The notes under the pieces are model-generated. The model had not been told where the DNA came from and did not search any database. It saw only the letters and a program-made list of their open reading frames with translations. Positions 1 to 8,228 of a DNA stretch of 64,000 nucleotides are shown one piece after another. The position numbers and the translations under genes are program-made. Location: positions 5,776,017 to 5,840,016 of the forward strand of contig NZ_JQML01000001.1 in NCBI RefSeq assembly GCF_000744705.1, written 5' to 3'. Each line of letters opens with the position of its first letter. The first letter of the stretch is position 1. Source of the stretch: Streptacidiphilus albus JL83. Lineage in GTDB: Bacteria > Actinomycetota > Actinomycetes > Streptomycetales > Streptomycetaceae.

Positions 1-768
1 GCCCTCGGTGAGCAGGATGCCCATCCGCCAGATGCCCGTCGGGTGGAACTGGAAGAACTCCATGTCCTCCAGCGGCAGCCCGCGCCGGAAGGCGGCGGCC
101 TGGCCGTCACCGGTCAGGGTGTGGGCGTTGGAGGTCACCTTGAAGAACTTGCCGTTGCCGCCGGAGGCGAAGATCACGGACTTCGCCTGGAAGACGTGCA
201 CCTCGCCGGTGGCCAGCTCGTAGGAGACGACGCCGGAGACCCGGGTCTCCCCGTCGACCTCGCTGAGCAGCAGGTCCAGGACGTAGAACTCGTTGAAGAA
301 CTCCACGCCCTCCTTGACGCAGTTCTGGTACAGCGTCTGGAGGATCATGTGACCGGTGCGGTCCGCGGCGTAGCACGAGCGGCGCACGGCGGCCTGGCCG
401 TGGTCACGGGTGTGCCCGCCGAAGCGGCGCTGGTCGATCTTGCCCTCGGGCGTCCGGTTGAACGGGAGGCCCATCTTCTCCAGGTCGAGGACGGCGTCGA
501 TGGCCTCCTTCGCCAGGATCTCGGCGGCGTCCTGGTCGACCAGGTAGTCACCGCCCTTGACGGTGTCGAAGGTGTGCCACTCCCAGTTGTCCTCCTCGAC
601 GTTGGCCAGTGCGGCGGCCATGCCGCCCTGGGCCGCGCCGGTGTGGGACCGGGTGGGGTAGAGCTTGGTCAGCACCGCGGTGCGGCTGCGCTTCGTCGAC
701 TCGATGGCCGCGCGCATACCCGCGCCACCGGCGCCGACGATGACGGTGTCGTACTTGTGTACCTGCAT
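1..768 (-). CDS. sdhA: Succinate dehydrogenase flavoprotein subunit (3' end outside window)
   Basis: Catalytic FAD subunit of complex II, oxidising succinate to fumarate on the cytoplasmic face of the membrane. The first 256 residues are present and the gene runs off the left edge. The N-terminal dinucleotide-binding loop VIVGAGGAGM (about residues 9-18) is followed by SHTGAAQGG, whose His42 matches the covalent FAD-attachment histidine of SdhA/FrdA. FGGHTRDHGQAAVRR and the FFQFHPTG segment are also family signatures. The ATG start lies 28 bases after the sdhD stop, so it belongs to the sdhC-sdhD-sdhA operon; sdhB should follow outside the window. Confidence 0.97.
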   Translation of the reverse strand, partial: MQVHKYDTVIVGAGGAGMRAAIESTKRSRTAVLTKLYPTRSHTGAAQGGMAAALANVEEDNWEWHTFDTVKGGDYLVDQDAAEILAKEAIDAVLDLEKMGLPFNRTPEGKIDQRRFGGHTRDHGQAAVRRSCYAADRTGHMILQTLYQNCVKEGVEFFNEFYVLDLLLSEVDGETRVSGVVSYELATGEVHVFQAKSVIFASGGNGKFFKVTSNAHTLTGDGQAAAFRRGLPLEDMEFFQFHPTGIWRMGILLTEG

Positions 769-796
769 GTCTGTTGGCTGCCTCGTCCGTCCGCGC

Positions 797-1252
797 TCAG
801 CTGATTGTCGGGTCGAAGGTGAAGATGACCAGGGAACCCAGCAGCACGGTGAAGACCGTGGCGGTCACCAGGAGCACCTTCAGCCAGAACCGGGTGGTGT
901 CGCGCTCCGCGTAGTCGTTGATGACCGTGCGCATGCCGTTCGCGCCGTGGAGCATCGCGAGCCAGAGCATCAGCAGGTCCCAGCCCTGCCAGAAGGGCGA
1001 CGCCCAGCGGCCGGCCACGAAGGCGAAGCTGATCTTCGACACGCCGCCGTCCAGCAGCAGCTGGATGATCAGGTGGCCGAGGACCAGGAAGACCAGGACC
1101 ACGCCGGACAGCCGCATGAACAGCCAGGCCAGCATCTCGAAGTTGGTCCGGGACTTGCGGCCGGTCCGCTTGGTGCGGGCGCGGGGCGGCTCGATCAGGA
1201 AGGCGGTGGGGTCGCCGCCCTCGACGAGCTCGATGTTGGTGTCGATAGCCAT
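797..1252 (-). CDS. sdhD: Succinate dehydrogenase hydrophobic membrane anchor subunit
   Basis: A 151-residue anchor of complex II with a hydrophilic N-terminus (MAIDTNIELVEGGDPTAFL), a basic stretch and three membrane segments at about residues 50-72, 90-110 and 122-145. It should help bind heme b and quinone with SdhC. The frame remains open upstream, but the ATG at 1252 is preferred because it lies 7 bases after the sdhC stop and gives the usual actinobacterial N-terminus. It is translationally close to both neighbours. Confidence 0.93.
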   Translation of the reverse strand: MAIDTNIELVEGGDPTAFLIEPPRARTKRTGRKSRTNFEMLAWLFMRLSGVVLVFLVLGHLIIQLLLDGGVSKISFAFVAGRWASPFWQGWDLLMLWLAMLHGANGMRTVINDYAERDTTRFWLKVLLVTATVFTVLLGSLVIFTFDPTIS

Positions 1253-1259
1253 TTTCGCC

Positions 1260-1637
1260 TCACCCGAACCAGGTCTGGAGGGTTTCCTGCAGGATCGGGT
1301 AGAACGCACCCGCCATCAGGACGACCCACAGGGTCACCACGGTCCACAGCATCTGCCGCTGGTACTTCGGGCCCTTGGCCCAGAAATCCACGGCGATGAC
1401 GCGGAGACCGTTCAGCGCGTGGAACAGGATGGCGGCGGTCAGGCCGTACTCCATCAGGTTGACGGGCCAGGTCTTGTACGTCGCGATCACGCTGTTGTAC
1501 GCCTGCGGTGAGACGCGGACGAGAGCGGTGTCGAGGACGTGGGCGAAAAGGAAGAAGAAAATGAGGACACCGGTGACTCGATGAGCCACCCACGACCACA
1601 TGCCTTCCCGGCCGCGGTACAGCGTTCCAGCCGGCAC
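1260..1637 (-). CDS. sdhC: Succinate dehydrogenase cytochrome b556 subunit
   Basis: A 125-residue membrane subunit and first gene of the sdh operon. The N-terminal WSWVAHRVTG matches the SdhC signature (HRxTG), and the histidine in LFAHVLDT is a candidate heme b ligand. Three hydrophobic segments are visible (about 18-38, 62-82 and 98-118). The ATG at 1637 gives the normal family length. The roughly 270 bases upstream, to the next gene end at 1912, hold no gene and should carry the sdh promoter; no convincing operator was recognised there. Confidence 0.94.
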   Translation of the reverse strand: MPAGTLYRGREGMWSWVAHRVTGVLIFFFLFAHVLDTALVRVSPQAYNSVIATYKTWPVNLMEYGLTAAILFHALNGLRVIAVDFWAKGPKYQRQMLWTVVTLWVVLMAGAFYPILQETLQTWFG

Positions 1638-1911
1638 GGAAAACCCTCCGGAAGCGGGGCGGGGGCTCGTCCGGCATCAGCGTCGGTCGGCCCGGCCGGG
1701 TATGGTCCACCGGCCCTCGCCATCGTAGCCACGCGGGAAGGTCGGCAGCCCGTCGGGGGTGTCCCCGGTGATCAAACAGGCTCGTGCGGCCTAACGCCGA
1801 GCGGGCGGCGTGATCCACGCCACCCGCATTCTCCTGCGATTCTGTTGTTGTTCCTACCCAATTCGGGCAAAGGGCGCGGCGGCCCGTGTGTCAGAGATCA
1901 CGGGAACCGTC

Positions 1912-2394
1912 TCACGTCGCCGCCGAAGCATGAGACGCAACCAGGTGCTCCAGCCGGTGCTGGGCGATCCGGCGCAGCTCCTCGGCGGTGGTGCTGCGCT
2001 CCTCGTCGGGGTCGCTGGCCAGCCGGGTGCGGAGGCTGACCAGTACCCGGTCGAGCATCTCCTCGGCCGGGCAGTCGTCCAGGCAGACCACGAAGACGTG
2101 GCCGAAGCGCGCCTCGTAGGCGGCGTGGGCCGCCCGCAGGGCGGTGTGGGCGGCCTGGCTGCCGGGCGCACGCACCCCGAGCAGCGGTTGCGGCATGCAG
2201 CTCTCGTCCGCCAGGGCCTCGCCGAGGTCGGCGTAGGACATGTCGTAGGAGGCTTCGCTGGCCGCCGCCAGCAGTGACGCAGTGTCCGGGTACGGGCGGT
2301 GGGCGGTCAGCCGCAGCGCCCAGCGGCGGCTGCCGCAGCAGGCGAGCAGGGCTTCCTCGGCTGCGCCCGGTGTGGCCTGGTTCAGTCGCTGCAA
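1912..2394 (-). CDS. 2-oxo-4-hydroxy-4-carboxy-5-ureidoimidazoline decarboxylase-like protein
   Basis: A helical protein of 160 or more residues resembling OHCU decarboxylase (UraD), the last enzyme of urate to allantoin conversion. LNQATPGAAEEALLACCGS, HRPYPD and the C-terminal YEARFGHVFVVCL follow the family pattern. The histidine of the usual HPRIG catalytic motif is absent (ESCMPQPLLG here), so decarboxylase activity is doubtful. The start is uncertain: the TTG at 2394 has a poor ribosome site, whereas a CTG at 2439 lies 5 bases after a strong AGGAGG and adds 15 residues. No other purine-catabolism gene is nearby. Confidence 0.7.
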   Translation of the reverse strand: MQRLNQATPGAAEEALLACCGSRRWALRLTAHRPYPDTASLLAAASEASYDMSYADLGEALADESCMPQPLLGVRAPGSQAAHTALRAAHAAYEARFGHVFVVCLDDCPAEEMLDRVLVSLRTRLASDPDEERSTTAEELRRIAQHRLEHLVASHASAAT

Positions 2395-2439
2395 CCCGGT
2401 AGTCGCGGCTTCCGGCTGCGCCGGAATGTCACTGGCCAG

Positions 2440-2780
2440 CGTGTCCTCCTCGGTCGGCGGTTGCAGGGGTGTGGCGGCGCGGCGACGCTAGTGCATTTCG
2501 CCGAGGTGCCCTGCCCGGTGTTCGACGGCTGCGACGGCGAAGGTGACGGGTGCTGAGGGTGGTGCCGGGACTGCCAAACGAGTGAACGAGGCGTCAGCAG
2601 CCCTTTGCTGCCAGGCAGAATGAGCGTGGGGCAGTTCGAGTCCCAGCACAAGGATTCACTCGAATTGGCTATCAAGTCGAGACTCTTGCAACCGAATGAT
2701 GAGACGGCTGCGCGCAGATGAAGCGGAGGGGTCGCCTCACGGCGTCGCCCGGGGCGGCCCCTCCGGGGGGTGTCGGTGCG
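2440..2780. other. Intergenic region without a recognised gene
   Basis: About 340 bases separate the decarboxylase-like gene from the stop of the dehydrogenase gene. No coding frame, strong hairpin or RNA gene was recognised. Both flanking genes read leftward, so this should hold the promoter of the decarboxylase-like gene and the 3' end of the dehydrogenase transcript. Confidence 0.5.
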
Positions 2781-3539
2781 TCAGAGTTCGCGGTGGACCT
2801 TGTGGGCGGCGGCCTGGGCGCGCGGGCGGACCACCAGCAGGTCCACGTTGACATGGGCCGGGCGGGTGACCGTCCAGGCGATGGTGTCGGCCACGTCCGC
2901 CGCGGTGAGCGGCTCGGCCACGCCCGCGTAGACCGACTCGGCCTTCGCGGCGTCGCCGTCGAAGCGGGTCAGCGCGAACTCGTCGGTGCGGACCATCCCC
3001 GGGGCGATCTCCACCACCCGGATCGGCTGGCCGACCAGCTCCAGCCGCAGCGTTCCGGCGATGGCGTGCTCGCCGGCCTTGGCCGCGACGTAGCCGCCGC
3101 CGCCCTCGTAGGGGACGAACGCCGCGGTCGAGGTGAGCACCACGATGGTGCCGTCGCCGGAGGCCCGCAGGGCCGGCAGCAGCGCCTGCGTCACATGCAG
3201 CGCGCCCAGCACGTTGACCTCGTACATCCGCAGCCAGTCGGCCGGGTCGCCGTGCTCGACGGAGTCCGCGCCGAACGCCCCGCCGGCGTTGTTGACCAGG
3301 ACGTCGACCCGGTCCAGGGTGGCGGCGAAGGCGTCCACCGCGGCCCGGTCGGTGACGTCCACGGTGTGCGCGGAGGCGGCGTCGCCGATCTCCTTCGCCA
3401 GCTCCGCGATCCGCTCGGTGCGCCGGGCGACCAGCACCACCCGGAAGCCCTCGTCGGCGAGCCTGCGCGCGGTGGCCGCGCCGATGCCGCTGCTCGCGCC
3501 GGTGACGACGGCGACCCTGCCGGTGAATGCCTGTGCCAT
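2781..3539 (-). CDS. Short-chain dehydrogenase/reductase, YdfG-like
   Basis: A 252-residue classical SDR NAD(P)-dependent oxidoreductase. The cofactor motif TGASSGIG is at residues 12-19, NNAGG at about 88, the catalytic serine in LTSTAAF and the YVAAK active site further on. ARRTERI after the second strand suggests NADP(H). The closest general match is the YdfG group (serine or 3-hydroxy acid dehydrogenases), but the substrate cannot be read from sequence. The ATG at 3539 follows a GGGAG ribosome site and starts just before the Rossmann fold; the frame extends further upstream without support. Confidence 0.9.
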   Translation of the reverse strand: MAQAFTGRVAVVTGASSGIGAATARRLADEGFRVVLVARRTERIAELAKEIGDAASAHTVDVTDRAAVDAFAATLDRVDVLVNNAGGAFGADSVEHGDPADWLRMYEVNVLGALHVTQALLPALRASGDGTIVVLTSTAAFVPYEGGGGYVAAKAGEHAIAGTLRLELVGQPIRVVEIAPGMVRTDEFALTRFDGDAAKAESVYAGVAEPLTAADVADTIAWTVTRPAHVNVDLLVVRPRAQAAAHKVHREL

Positions 3540-3847
3540 GGGTGCTGCTCCCGCGCTCGTGTTCCGCCTGTGCTGTTTCCCTCTGTGGGCAACATCGTAG
3601 GCAGCCGCGGCGGCGGGGGTGTCGGGGAGATTGTCCAGGTGGTCCAGGTCACACCGGGAGCCCGTGTCCTTTGCCGGTGATCCTCGTTCCCCGAGTAACC
3701 GTCGGTGTCTCCGGGAGGGTGGTAAAAGGGATGACATACCCACAGCGAGGTGGACTATGCGCCGTGCGGGCTACTTCCTCCGCGTCCGGGGCCACCAATT
3801 CCGGTGATCCTCTGCCCCAGGCGCCGCACAGCCGTAGCCTTGTCGAG
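3540..3847. other. Divergent intergenic region upstream of the M20 peptidase
   Basis: About 308 bases between the dehydrogenase and the amidohydrolase starts. Open frames cross it but look non-coding. On the plus strand a TANNNT hexamer (TAGCCT, 3835-3840) ends 7 bases before the GTG at 3848, which lacks a spaced ribosome site; this fits a leaderless transcript. Nothing else was recognised. Confidence 0.45.
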
Positions 3848-5086
3848 GTGAGCCCCTCAGTCGATGTTGCCTCCGGCCCGTCCCCCGCGTCCGAGTCCGG
3901 TGTCCGCGCCCGGATCCACGCCCAGGTCCTGGCCCTCGCCCCGGAGCTGATCGAGCTCCGCCGCGACCTGCACCGCCACCCCGAGCTCGGGCGGCAGGAG
4001 TTCCGCACCACCGGGCTGATCCGGGCCCGGCTGGAGCAGGCCGGGCTCACCCCCCGTGACCTGCCCGGGGGCACCGGCCTGGTGTGCGACATCGTGCCCG
4101 AGGGCAGCCCGGCGGACGCACCGCTGCTGGCCTTCCGCGCGGACATCGACGCGCTGCCGATCGACGACGCCAAGCCGGCGACCGTCCCCTACCGCTCCAC
4201 CGTGCCCGGCCGGACCCATGCCTGCGGGCACGACGTCCACACCGTGGTCACCCTCGGGCTCGGGCTGATGCTGGCCGAGGCCCGGCGCGCCGGGCGGCTC
4301 ACCCGCCCGGTCCGGCTGCTGTTCCAGCCGGCCGAGGAGGTCATGCCCGGCGGCGCGCTCGACCTGGTCGCGGCCGGGGTGCTGGAGGGGGTCGAGCGGA
4401 TCTTCGCGGTGCACTGCGACCCCAGGGTCGAGGTGGGCCGGATCGGGATCAAGGTCGGCGCCATCACCTCCGCCTGCGACCGGCTGGTGGTCTCGCTGGA
4501 CGGCCCCGGCGGCCACACCGCGCGCCCGCACCTGACCACCGACCTGGTGACGGCGATCGCCAAGACCGCCGCCGAGCTGCCCGCCGCCCTCGGCCGCCGG
4601 CTGGACCCGCGCTGGGGGGTCAGCCTGGTCTGGGGCCGGATCGAGAGCGGCTCCGCCGCCAATGTGATCCCGCTCCACGCCGAGCTTGAAGGAACGGTCC
4701 GCTGCCTGGAGCTGGCAGGCTGGCGCGAGGCCCCCGGCGCGGTCGAGGAGCTGGTCGGCCAGATCGCCGAGACCTACCGCGCCAAGTGGGTCATCGACTA
4801 CCACCGGGGCGTCCCGCCGGTGGTCAACGAGGCCGAGACGGTCCGGCTGTTCGGCGAGGCCATGGAGCGCAGCTTCGGCCCGGGCCGGATCGAGTCCACC
4901 GAGCAGAGCCTCGGCGGCGAGGACTTCTCCTGGTACCTGGAGCACGTCCCCGGCGCCCTGGCCAGGCTCGGCGTCCGGCCGGTCGGCGACACCACCGTCC
5001 GGGACCTGCACCAGGGCACCTTCGACGTGGACGAGGGCGCGATCGCGGTGGGCGTCGAGCTGTTCACCACCCTGGCCCTGGGCTGA
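3848..5086 (+). CDS. M20 family amidohydrolase/metallopeptidase
   Basis: A 412-residue metal-dependent amidohydrolase of the M20D (aminoacylase/IAA-amino acid hydrolase) type. LRRDLHRHPELG begins the domain, FRADIDALPI and THACGHDVH supply metal ligands, FQPAEEVMPGGA carries the catalytic acid pair, and GGHTARPH and GGEDFSWYLEH complete the site. It probably hydrolyses an N-acyl amino acid or related amide in the cytosol; the substrate is unknown. The GTG at 3848 was chosen because it fits the family N-terminus and sits 7 bases after a TAGCCT hexamer. The stop is 8 bases before cdd. Confidence 0.9.
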   Translation: MSPSVDVASGPSPASESGVRARIHAQVLALAPELIELRRDLHRHPELGRQEFRTTGLIRARLEQAGLTPRDLPGGTGLVCDIVPEGSPADAPLLAFRADIDALPIDDAKPATVPYRSTVPGRTHACGHDVHTVVTLGLGLMLAEARRAGRLTRPVRLLFQPAEEVMPGGALDLVAAGVLEGVERIFAVHCDPRVEVGRIGIKVGAITSACDRLVVSLDGPGGHTARPHLTTDLVTAIAKTAAELPAALGRRLDPRWGVSLVWGRIESGSAANVIPLHAELEGTVRCLELAGWREAPGAVEELVGQIAETYRAKWVIDYHRGVPPVVNEAETVRLFGEAMERSFGPGRIESTEQSLGGEDFSWYLEHVPGALARLGVRPVGDTTVRDLHQGTFDVDEGAIAVGVELFTTLALG

Positions 5087-5094
5087 GGGGCGCG

Positions 5095-5508
5095 GTGGCG
5101 GGCGGGGCGGCGGTGGGGGAGGACCAGGTCGACTGGACGGCGCTGCGCGACGCCGCCCGCGCGGCCATGGCCCGTGCCTACGCGCCGTACTCGGGCTACC
5201 CGGTGGGCGCGGCGGCGCTGGTGGACGACGGACGGATCGTCAGCGGCTGCAATGTGGAGAACGCCTCCTACGGGCTGACCCTGTGCGCCGAGTGCGGGCT
5301 GGTCTCCGCCCTCCACGCCACCGGCGGCGGTCGGCTGCTCGCCTTCAGCTGCTGCGACGGCGCCGGCGTGGTGCTCACTCCCTGCGGCCGCTGCCGACAG
5401 CTGCTCTGGGAGCACGGCGGGGCCGGGCTGCTGGTCGACTGCGTCGGCGGCGTCCGTCCGCTGGCGGAACTGCTGCCGGAGGCCTTCGGCCCGAGCCATC
5501 TGGGGTAG
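5095..5508 (+). CDS. cdd: Cytidine deaminase
   Basis: A 137-residue zinc enzyme that deaminates cytidine and deoxycytidine to uridine and deoxyuridine in pyrimidine salvage. YAPYSGYPVGAAA starts the fold, CNVENASYG binds the nucleoside, and CAECG with PCGRCRQLLWE provide zinc ligands and the catalytic glutamate. The GTG at 5095 follows GAGGGG overlapping the preceding stop, indicating coupling with the upstream peptidase gene. The next gene, deoA, takes the same nucleosides to base and deoxyribose-1-phosphate. Confidence 0.95.
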   Translation: MAGGAAVGEDQVDWTALRDAARAAMARAYAPYSGYPVGAAALVDDGRIVSGCNVENASYGLTLCAECGLVSALHATGGGRLLAFSCCDGAGVVLTPCGRCRQLLWEHGGAGLLVDCVGGVRPLAELLPEAFGPSHLG

Positions 5509-5562
5509 GCAGTCGGAACAGCCAACTGGAACAGGCACCCCTTGGACAGAAGAGGAACAGCT

Positions 5563-6846
5563 GTGGACATGGACGCCGTCGCCGTCATCCGCGCCAAGCG
5601 CGACCGGGCCGAGCTGACCGACGCCCAGATCGACTGGGTGATCGACGCCTACACCCGGGGCGAGGTCGCCGACGAGCAGATGGCGGCCCTGGCCATGGCG
5701 ATCCTGCTGAACGGGATGACCGCCCGGGAGACCGTCCGCTGGACCGACGCGATGATCCGCTCCGGCGAGCGGATGGACTTCTCCGCGCTGCCGCTGCCGA
5801 CCACCGACAAGCACTCCACCGGCGGGGTCGGCGACAAGATCACGCTGCCGCTGGCGCCGCTGGTCGCGGCCTGCGGCGCGGCCGTGCCGCAGCTCTCCGG
5901 CCGGGGGCTCGGCCACACCGGCGGCACCCTGGACAAGCTGGAGTCGATCCCGGGTTGGCGGGCCCGGCTCGGCAACGCGGAGATGCTGGAGGTCCTGCGC
6001 ACCGCCGGGGCGGTGATCTGCGCGGCCGGGGACGGCCTCGCCCCCGCCGACCGCAAGCTCTACGCGCTGCGGGACGTCACCGGCACGGTCGAGTCGATTC
6101 CGCTGATCGCCAGCTCGATCATGTCCAAGAAGATCGCCGAGGGCACCGGCGCCCTGGTGCTCGACGTCAAGGTCGGCACCGGGGCCTTCATGACCTCGCT
6201 GGAGAGCGCCCGCGAGCTCGCCCGCACCATGGTCGAACTGGGCCGCAGCGCCGGGGTCGGCACGGTCGCGCTGCTGACCGGGATGTCCACCCCGCTGGGG
6301 CTCACCGCCGGCAATGCGCTGGAGGTCCGCGAGTCGGTCGAGGTCCTGGCCGGCGGCGGTCCGGCCGACGTGGTCGAACTGACCCTCGCCCTCGCCCGGG
6401 AGATGCTCGCCGGGGCGGGGGTCCGCGGCAAGGACCCGGAGACCGCGCTCAAGGACGGCTCGGCGATGGACCACTGGCGTCGCATGATCGCCGCCCAGGG
6501 CGGTGACCCGGACGCCCCGCTCCCGGTCGCCCGCGAGCGGCAGGTGGTCGCGGCCCCGGCCACCGGCGTGCTCACCCGGCTGGACGCCTACGCGGTCGGC
6601 GTCGCCGCCTGGCGGCTGGGGGCGGGCCGGGCCCGGAAGGAGGACCCGGTGCAGGCCGGGGCCGGGGTCGAGCTCCACGCCAAACCGGGGGCGTCGGTGA
6701 CCGCCGGGCAGCCGCTGCTCACCCTGCACACCGACACCCCCGAGCGCTTCGGCTATGCGCTGGACGCCCTGGCCGACGGCATCGACATCGCCCCGGTCGG
6801 CACCGGGTTCACCCCGCCGCCGCTGATCCTCGACCGGCTGGACTGA
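5563..6846 (+). CDS. deoA: Thymidine/pyrimidine-nucleoside phosphorylase
   Basis: A 427-residue enzyme of the glycosyltransferase family 3 fold, splitting pyrimidine nucleosides with phosphate. KHSTGGVGDK is the family phosphate-binding signature, AMAILLNGMT marks the N-terminal helical domain, and SIMSKKIAEG and KVGTGAFM line the active site. The C-terminal barrel-like domain includes AGVELHAKPGASV. GTG at 5563 is 6 bases after AGAGGA, so it is favoured over the ATG two codons later. With cdd upstream and deoC at 19.3 kb the window encodes a deoxynucleoside degradation route. The stop is 15 bases from the convergent MFS gene. Confidence 0.95.
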   Translation: MDMDAVAVIRAKRDRAELTDAQIDWVIDAYTRGEVADEQMAALAMAILLNGMTARETVRWTDAMIRSGERMDFSALPLPTTDKHSTGGVGDKITLPLAPLVAACGAAVPQLSGRGLGHTGGTLDKLESIPGWRARLGNAEMLEVLRTAGAVICAAGDGLAPADRKLYALRDVTGTVESIPLIASSIMSKKIAEGTGALVLDVKVGTGAFMTSLESARELARTMVELGRSAGVGTVALLTGMSTPLGLTAGNALEVRESVEVLAGGGPADVVELTLALAREMLAGAGVRGKDPETALKDGSAMDHWRRMIAAQGGDPDAPLPVARERQVVAAPATGVLTRLDAYAVGVAAWRLGAGRARKEDPVQAGAGVELHAKPGASVTAGQPLLTLHTDTPERFGYALDALADGIDIAPVGTGFTPPPLILDRLD

Positions 6847-6861
6847 CGGTCGGTCAGCCGG

Positions 6862-8166
6862 CTAGCGCAGGGCCGCGACCGGGACGGCGGCGCGGGCCGC
6901 CACATGGGCCCGGGCGGTGGCGTAGAGGGTGATGCCGGCCGCCAGGACCATCGCGCCCAGGCCGACGACGACGGTGCCGCCCCAACCGGCCGAGTGGTAC
7001 GCGTCCGCACCGAGGGTGCCGCCCAGGCTGTTGCCCAGGTAGTAGGCCGCGAGGTAGAGCGCGGCGGCCTGGGCCCGGCCGTGGGTCGCGGTGCGGCCGA
7101 CCGAGGCGGAGGCCACGCAGTGGCCGGTGAAGAAGCCCGCCGTGATCAGCACCAGTCCGAGCAGGGCGCTCGGCAGCGAGGCAGGCAGTGTCAGCAGCAG
7201 TCCGGCCGAGGTCAGCACGATCGCCAGGTACAGCGTCCCGCGCCGGCCGAAGCGTCCGGTGATCCGGGCGGAGAGCGCGGAGGCGAAGGTGCCGAAGACG
7301 TAGACCGCGAAGATCGAGCTGGCCAGCCCCTGGGAGAGGTTGAAGGGCGCGGCCACCAGCCGGTAGCCCATGACCGTGTAGACCGCGCCGAAGACCGTCA
7401 TGAACAGCATGCCGAGCAGGAACAGCCGTCCCAGCAGCGGATTGTGCAGGTGCCCGGAGACGGTGCGGAGCAGCGCCCGCGGGTTCACCGCGCCCGGACG
7501 GAAGTGCTGGGCGCGCGGGATCAGCAGCCGGAAGCCCACCGCGCACAGCAGTGACAGCACCGCGACCGAGGCCAGCCCCCAGCGCCAGCCGAACTCCCCG
7601 GCCACCGTGCCCGAGACCAGCCGTCCGCTCATGCCGCCGATGCTGTTGCCGGCCACGTACAGGCCCATGGCCGAGGGCAGCGCCGAGGGGTGGACCTCCT
7701 CGGCGAGGTAGGCCATCGCCGTGGCCGGCAGCCCGGCCAGCGCCACGCCCTGGAGCGCCCGCAGCGCGGTCAGCACGGTGAGGTCGGGGGAGAAGGGGAT
7801 CACCACGGCCAGTGCGACGGCGGCGAAGACCGACGCCGTCATCACCCTGGTCCGGCCGAACTTCTCGGACAGCGCGCTGACCGGGATCACCGCCAGCGCC
7901 AGTCCGATCGCGGCGGCCGAGACGGTGAGGCTGGCCTGCCCGGGGGTCAGCCGCAGGTCGGCCGAGAGCGCCGGCAGCAGCGCCTGGGTGGAGTAGAGCA
8001 GCAGGAAGGTGGCCAGCCCGGCGCCGAACAGGGCGAGCTGGGTGCGCCGCAGGCCCCGGCTGCCGGGCCGGTGCCGCAGGTCCTCGGTCGTGGTGGTGGC
8101 GGGGGACGACAGGGTCAGGGCATCCGGCTGCTGCGCTCCGGATGCCCCTCTGGTTGCTGGTGGCAT
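6862..8166 (-). CDS. MFS transporter, sugar efflux/YnfM-like
   Basis: A 434-residue major facilitator with a cytoplasmic tail of about 45 residues and roughly twelve membrane segments. The loop after TM2 (SALSEKFGRTRVM) and the corresponding loop in the second half (RITGRFGRRGTLY) are MFS signatures. The substrate is unknown; the sequence resembles the YnfM/AraJ group of exporters. Divergent from a LysR gene 62 bases away, its likely regulator. The start has no clear ribosome site but a TAGGTT hexamer (complement of 8173-8178) ends 6 bases before the ATG, as in leaderless messages. Confidence 0.88.
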   Translation of the reverse strand: MPPATRGASGAQQPDALTLSSPATTTTEDLRHRPGSRGLRRTQLALFGAGLATFLLLYSTQALLPALSADLRLTPGQASLTVSAAAIGLALAVIPVSALSEKFGRTRVMTASVFAAVALAVVIPFSPDLTVLTALRALQGVALAGLPATAMAYLAEEVHPSALPSAMGLYVAGNSIGGMSGRLVSGTVAGEFGWRWGLASVAVLSLLCAVGFRLLIPRAQHFRPGAVNPRALLRTVSGHLHNPLLGRLFLLGMLFMTVFGAVYTVMGYRLVAAPFNLSQGLASSIFAVYVFGTFASALSARITGRFGRRGTLYLAIVLTSAGLLLTLPASLPSALLGLVLITAGFFTGHCVASASVGRTATHGRAQAAALYLAAYYLGNSLGGTLGADAYHSAGWGGTVVVGLGAMVLAAGITLYATARAHVAARAAVPVAALR

Positions 8167-8172
8167 GCTTCG

Positions 8173-8222
8173 AACCTAGGCACCGGCGCCTGATGCGTCC
8201 AATGCATGGAATGTCTTAGATT
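8173..8222. promoter_or_regulatory. Divergent promoter pair with LysR-type operator
   Basis: The 62-base gap holds back-to-back candidate promoters. For the LysR gene, TAGATT (8217-8222) lies 6 bases before its ATG. For the MFS gene, TAGGTT (complement of 8173-8178) lies 6 bases before its ATG and TTGGAC (complement of 8197-8202) is 18 bases upstream. Between them, ATGC (8193-8196) and GCAT (8204-8207) form a dyad containing a T-N11-A LysR box, overlapping both -35 positions. Binding is inferred from the motif alone. Confidence 0.55.
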
Positions 8223-8228
8223 GATGCG

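Noticed and set aside
2633-2660. tRNA-like T-loop (GTTCGAGTCC)
   Set aside because: The flanking bases cannot form the T-stem and no acceptor or anticodon arm is present.
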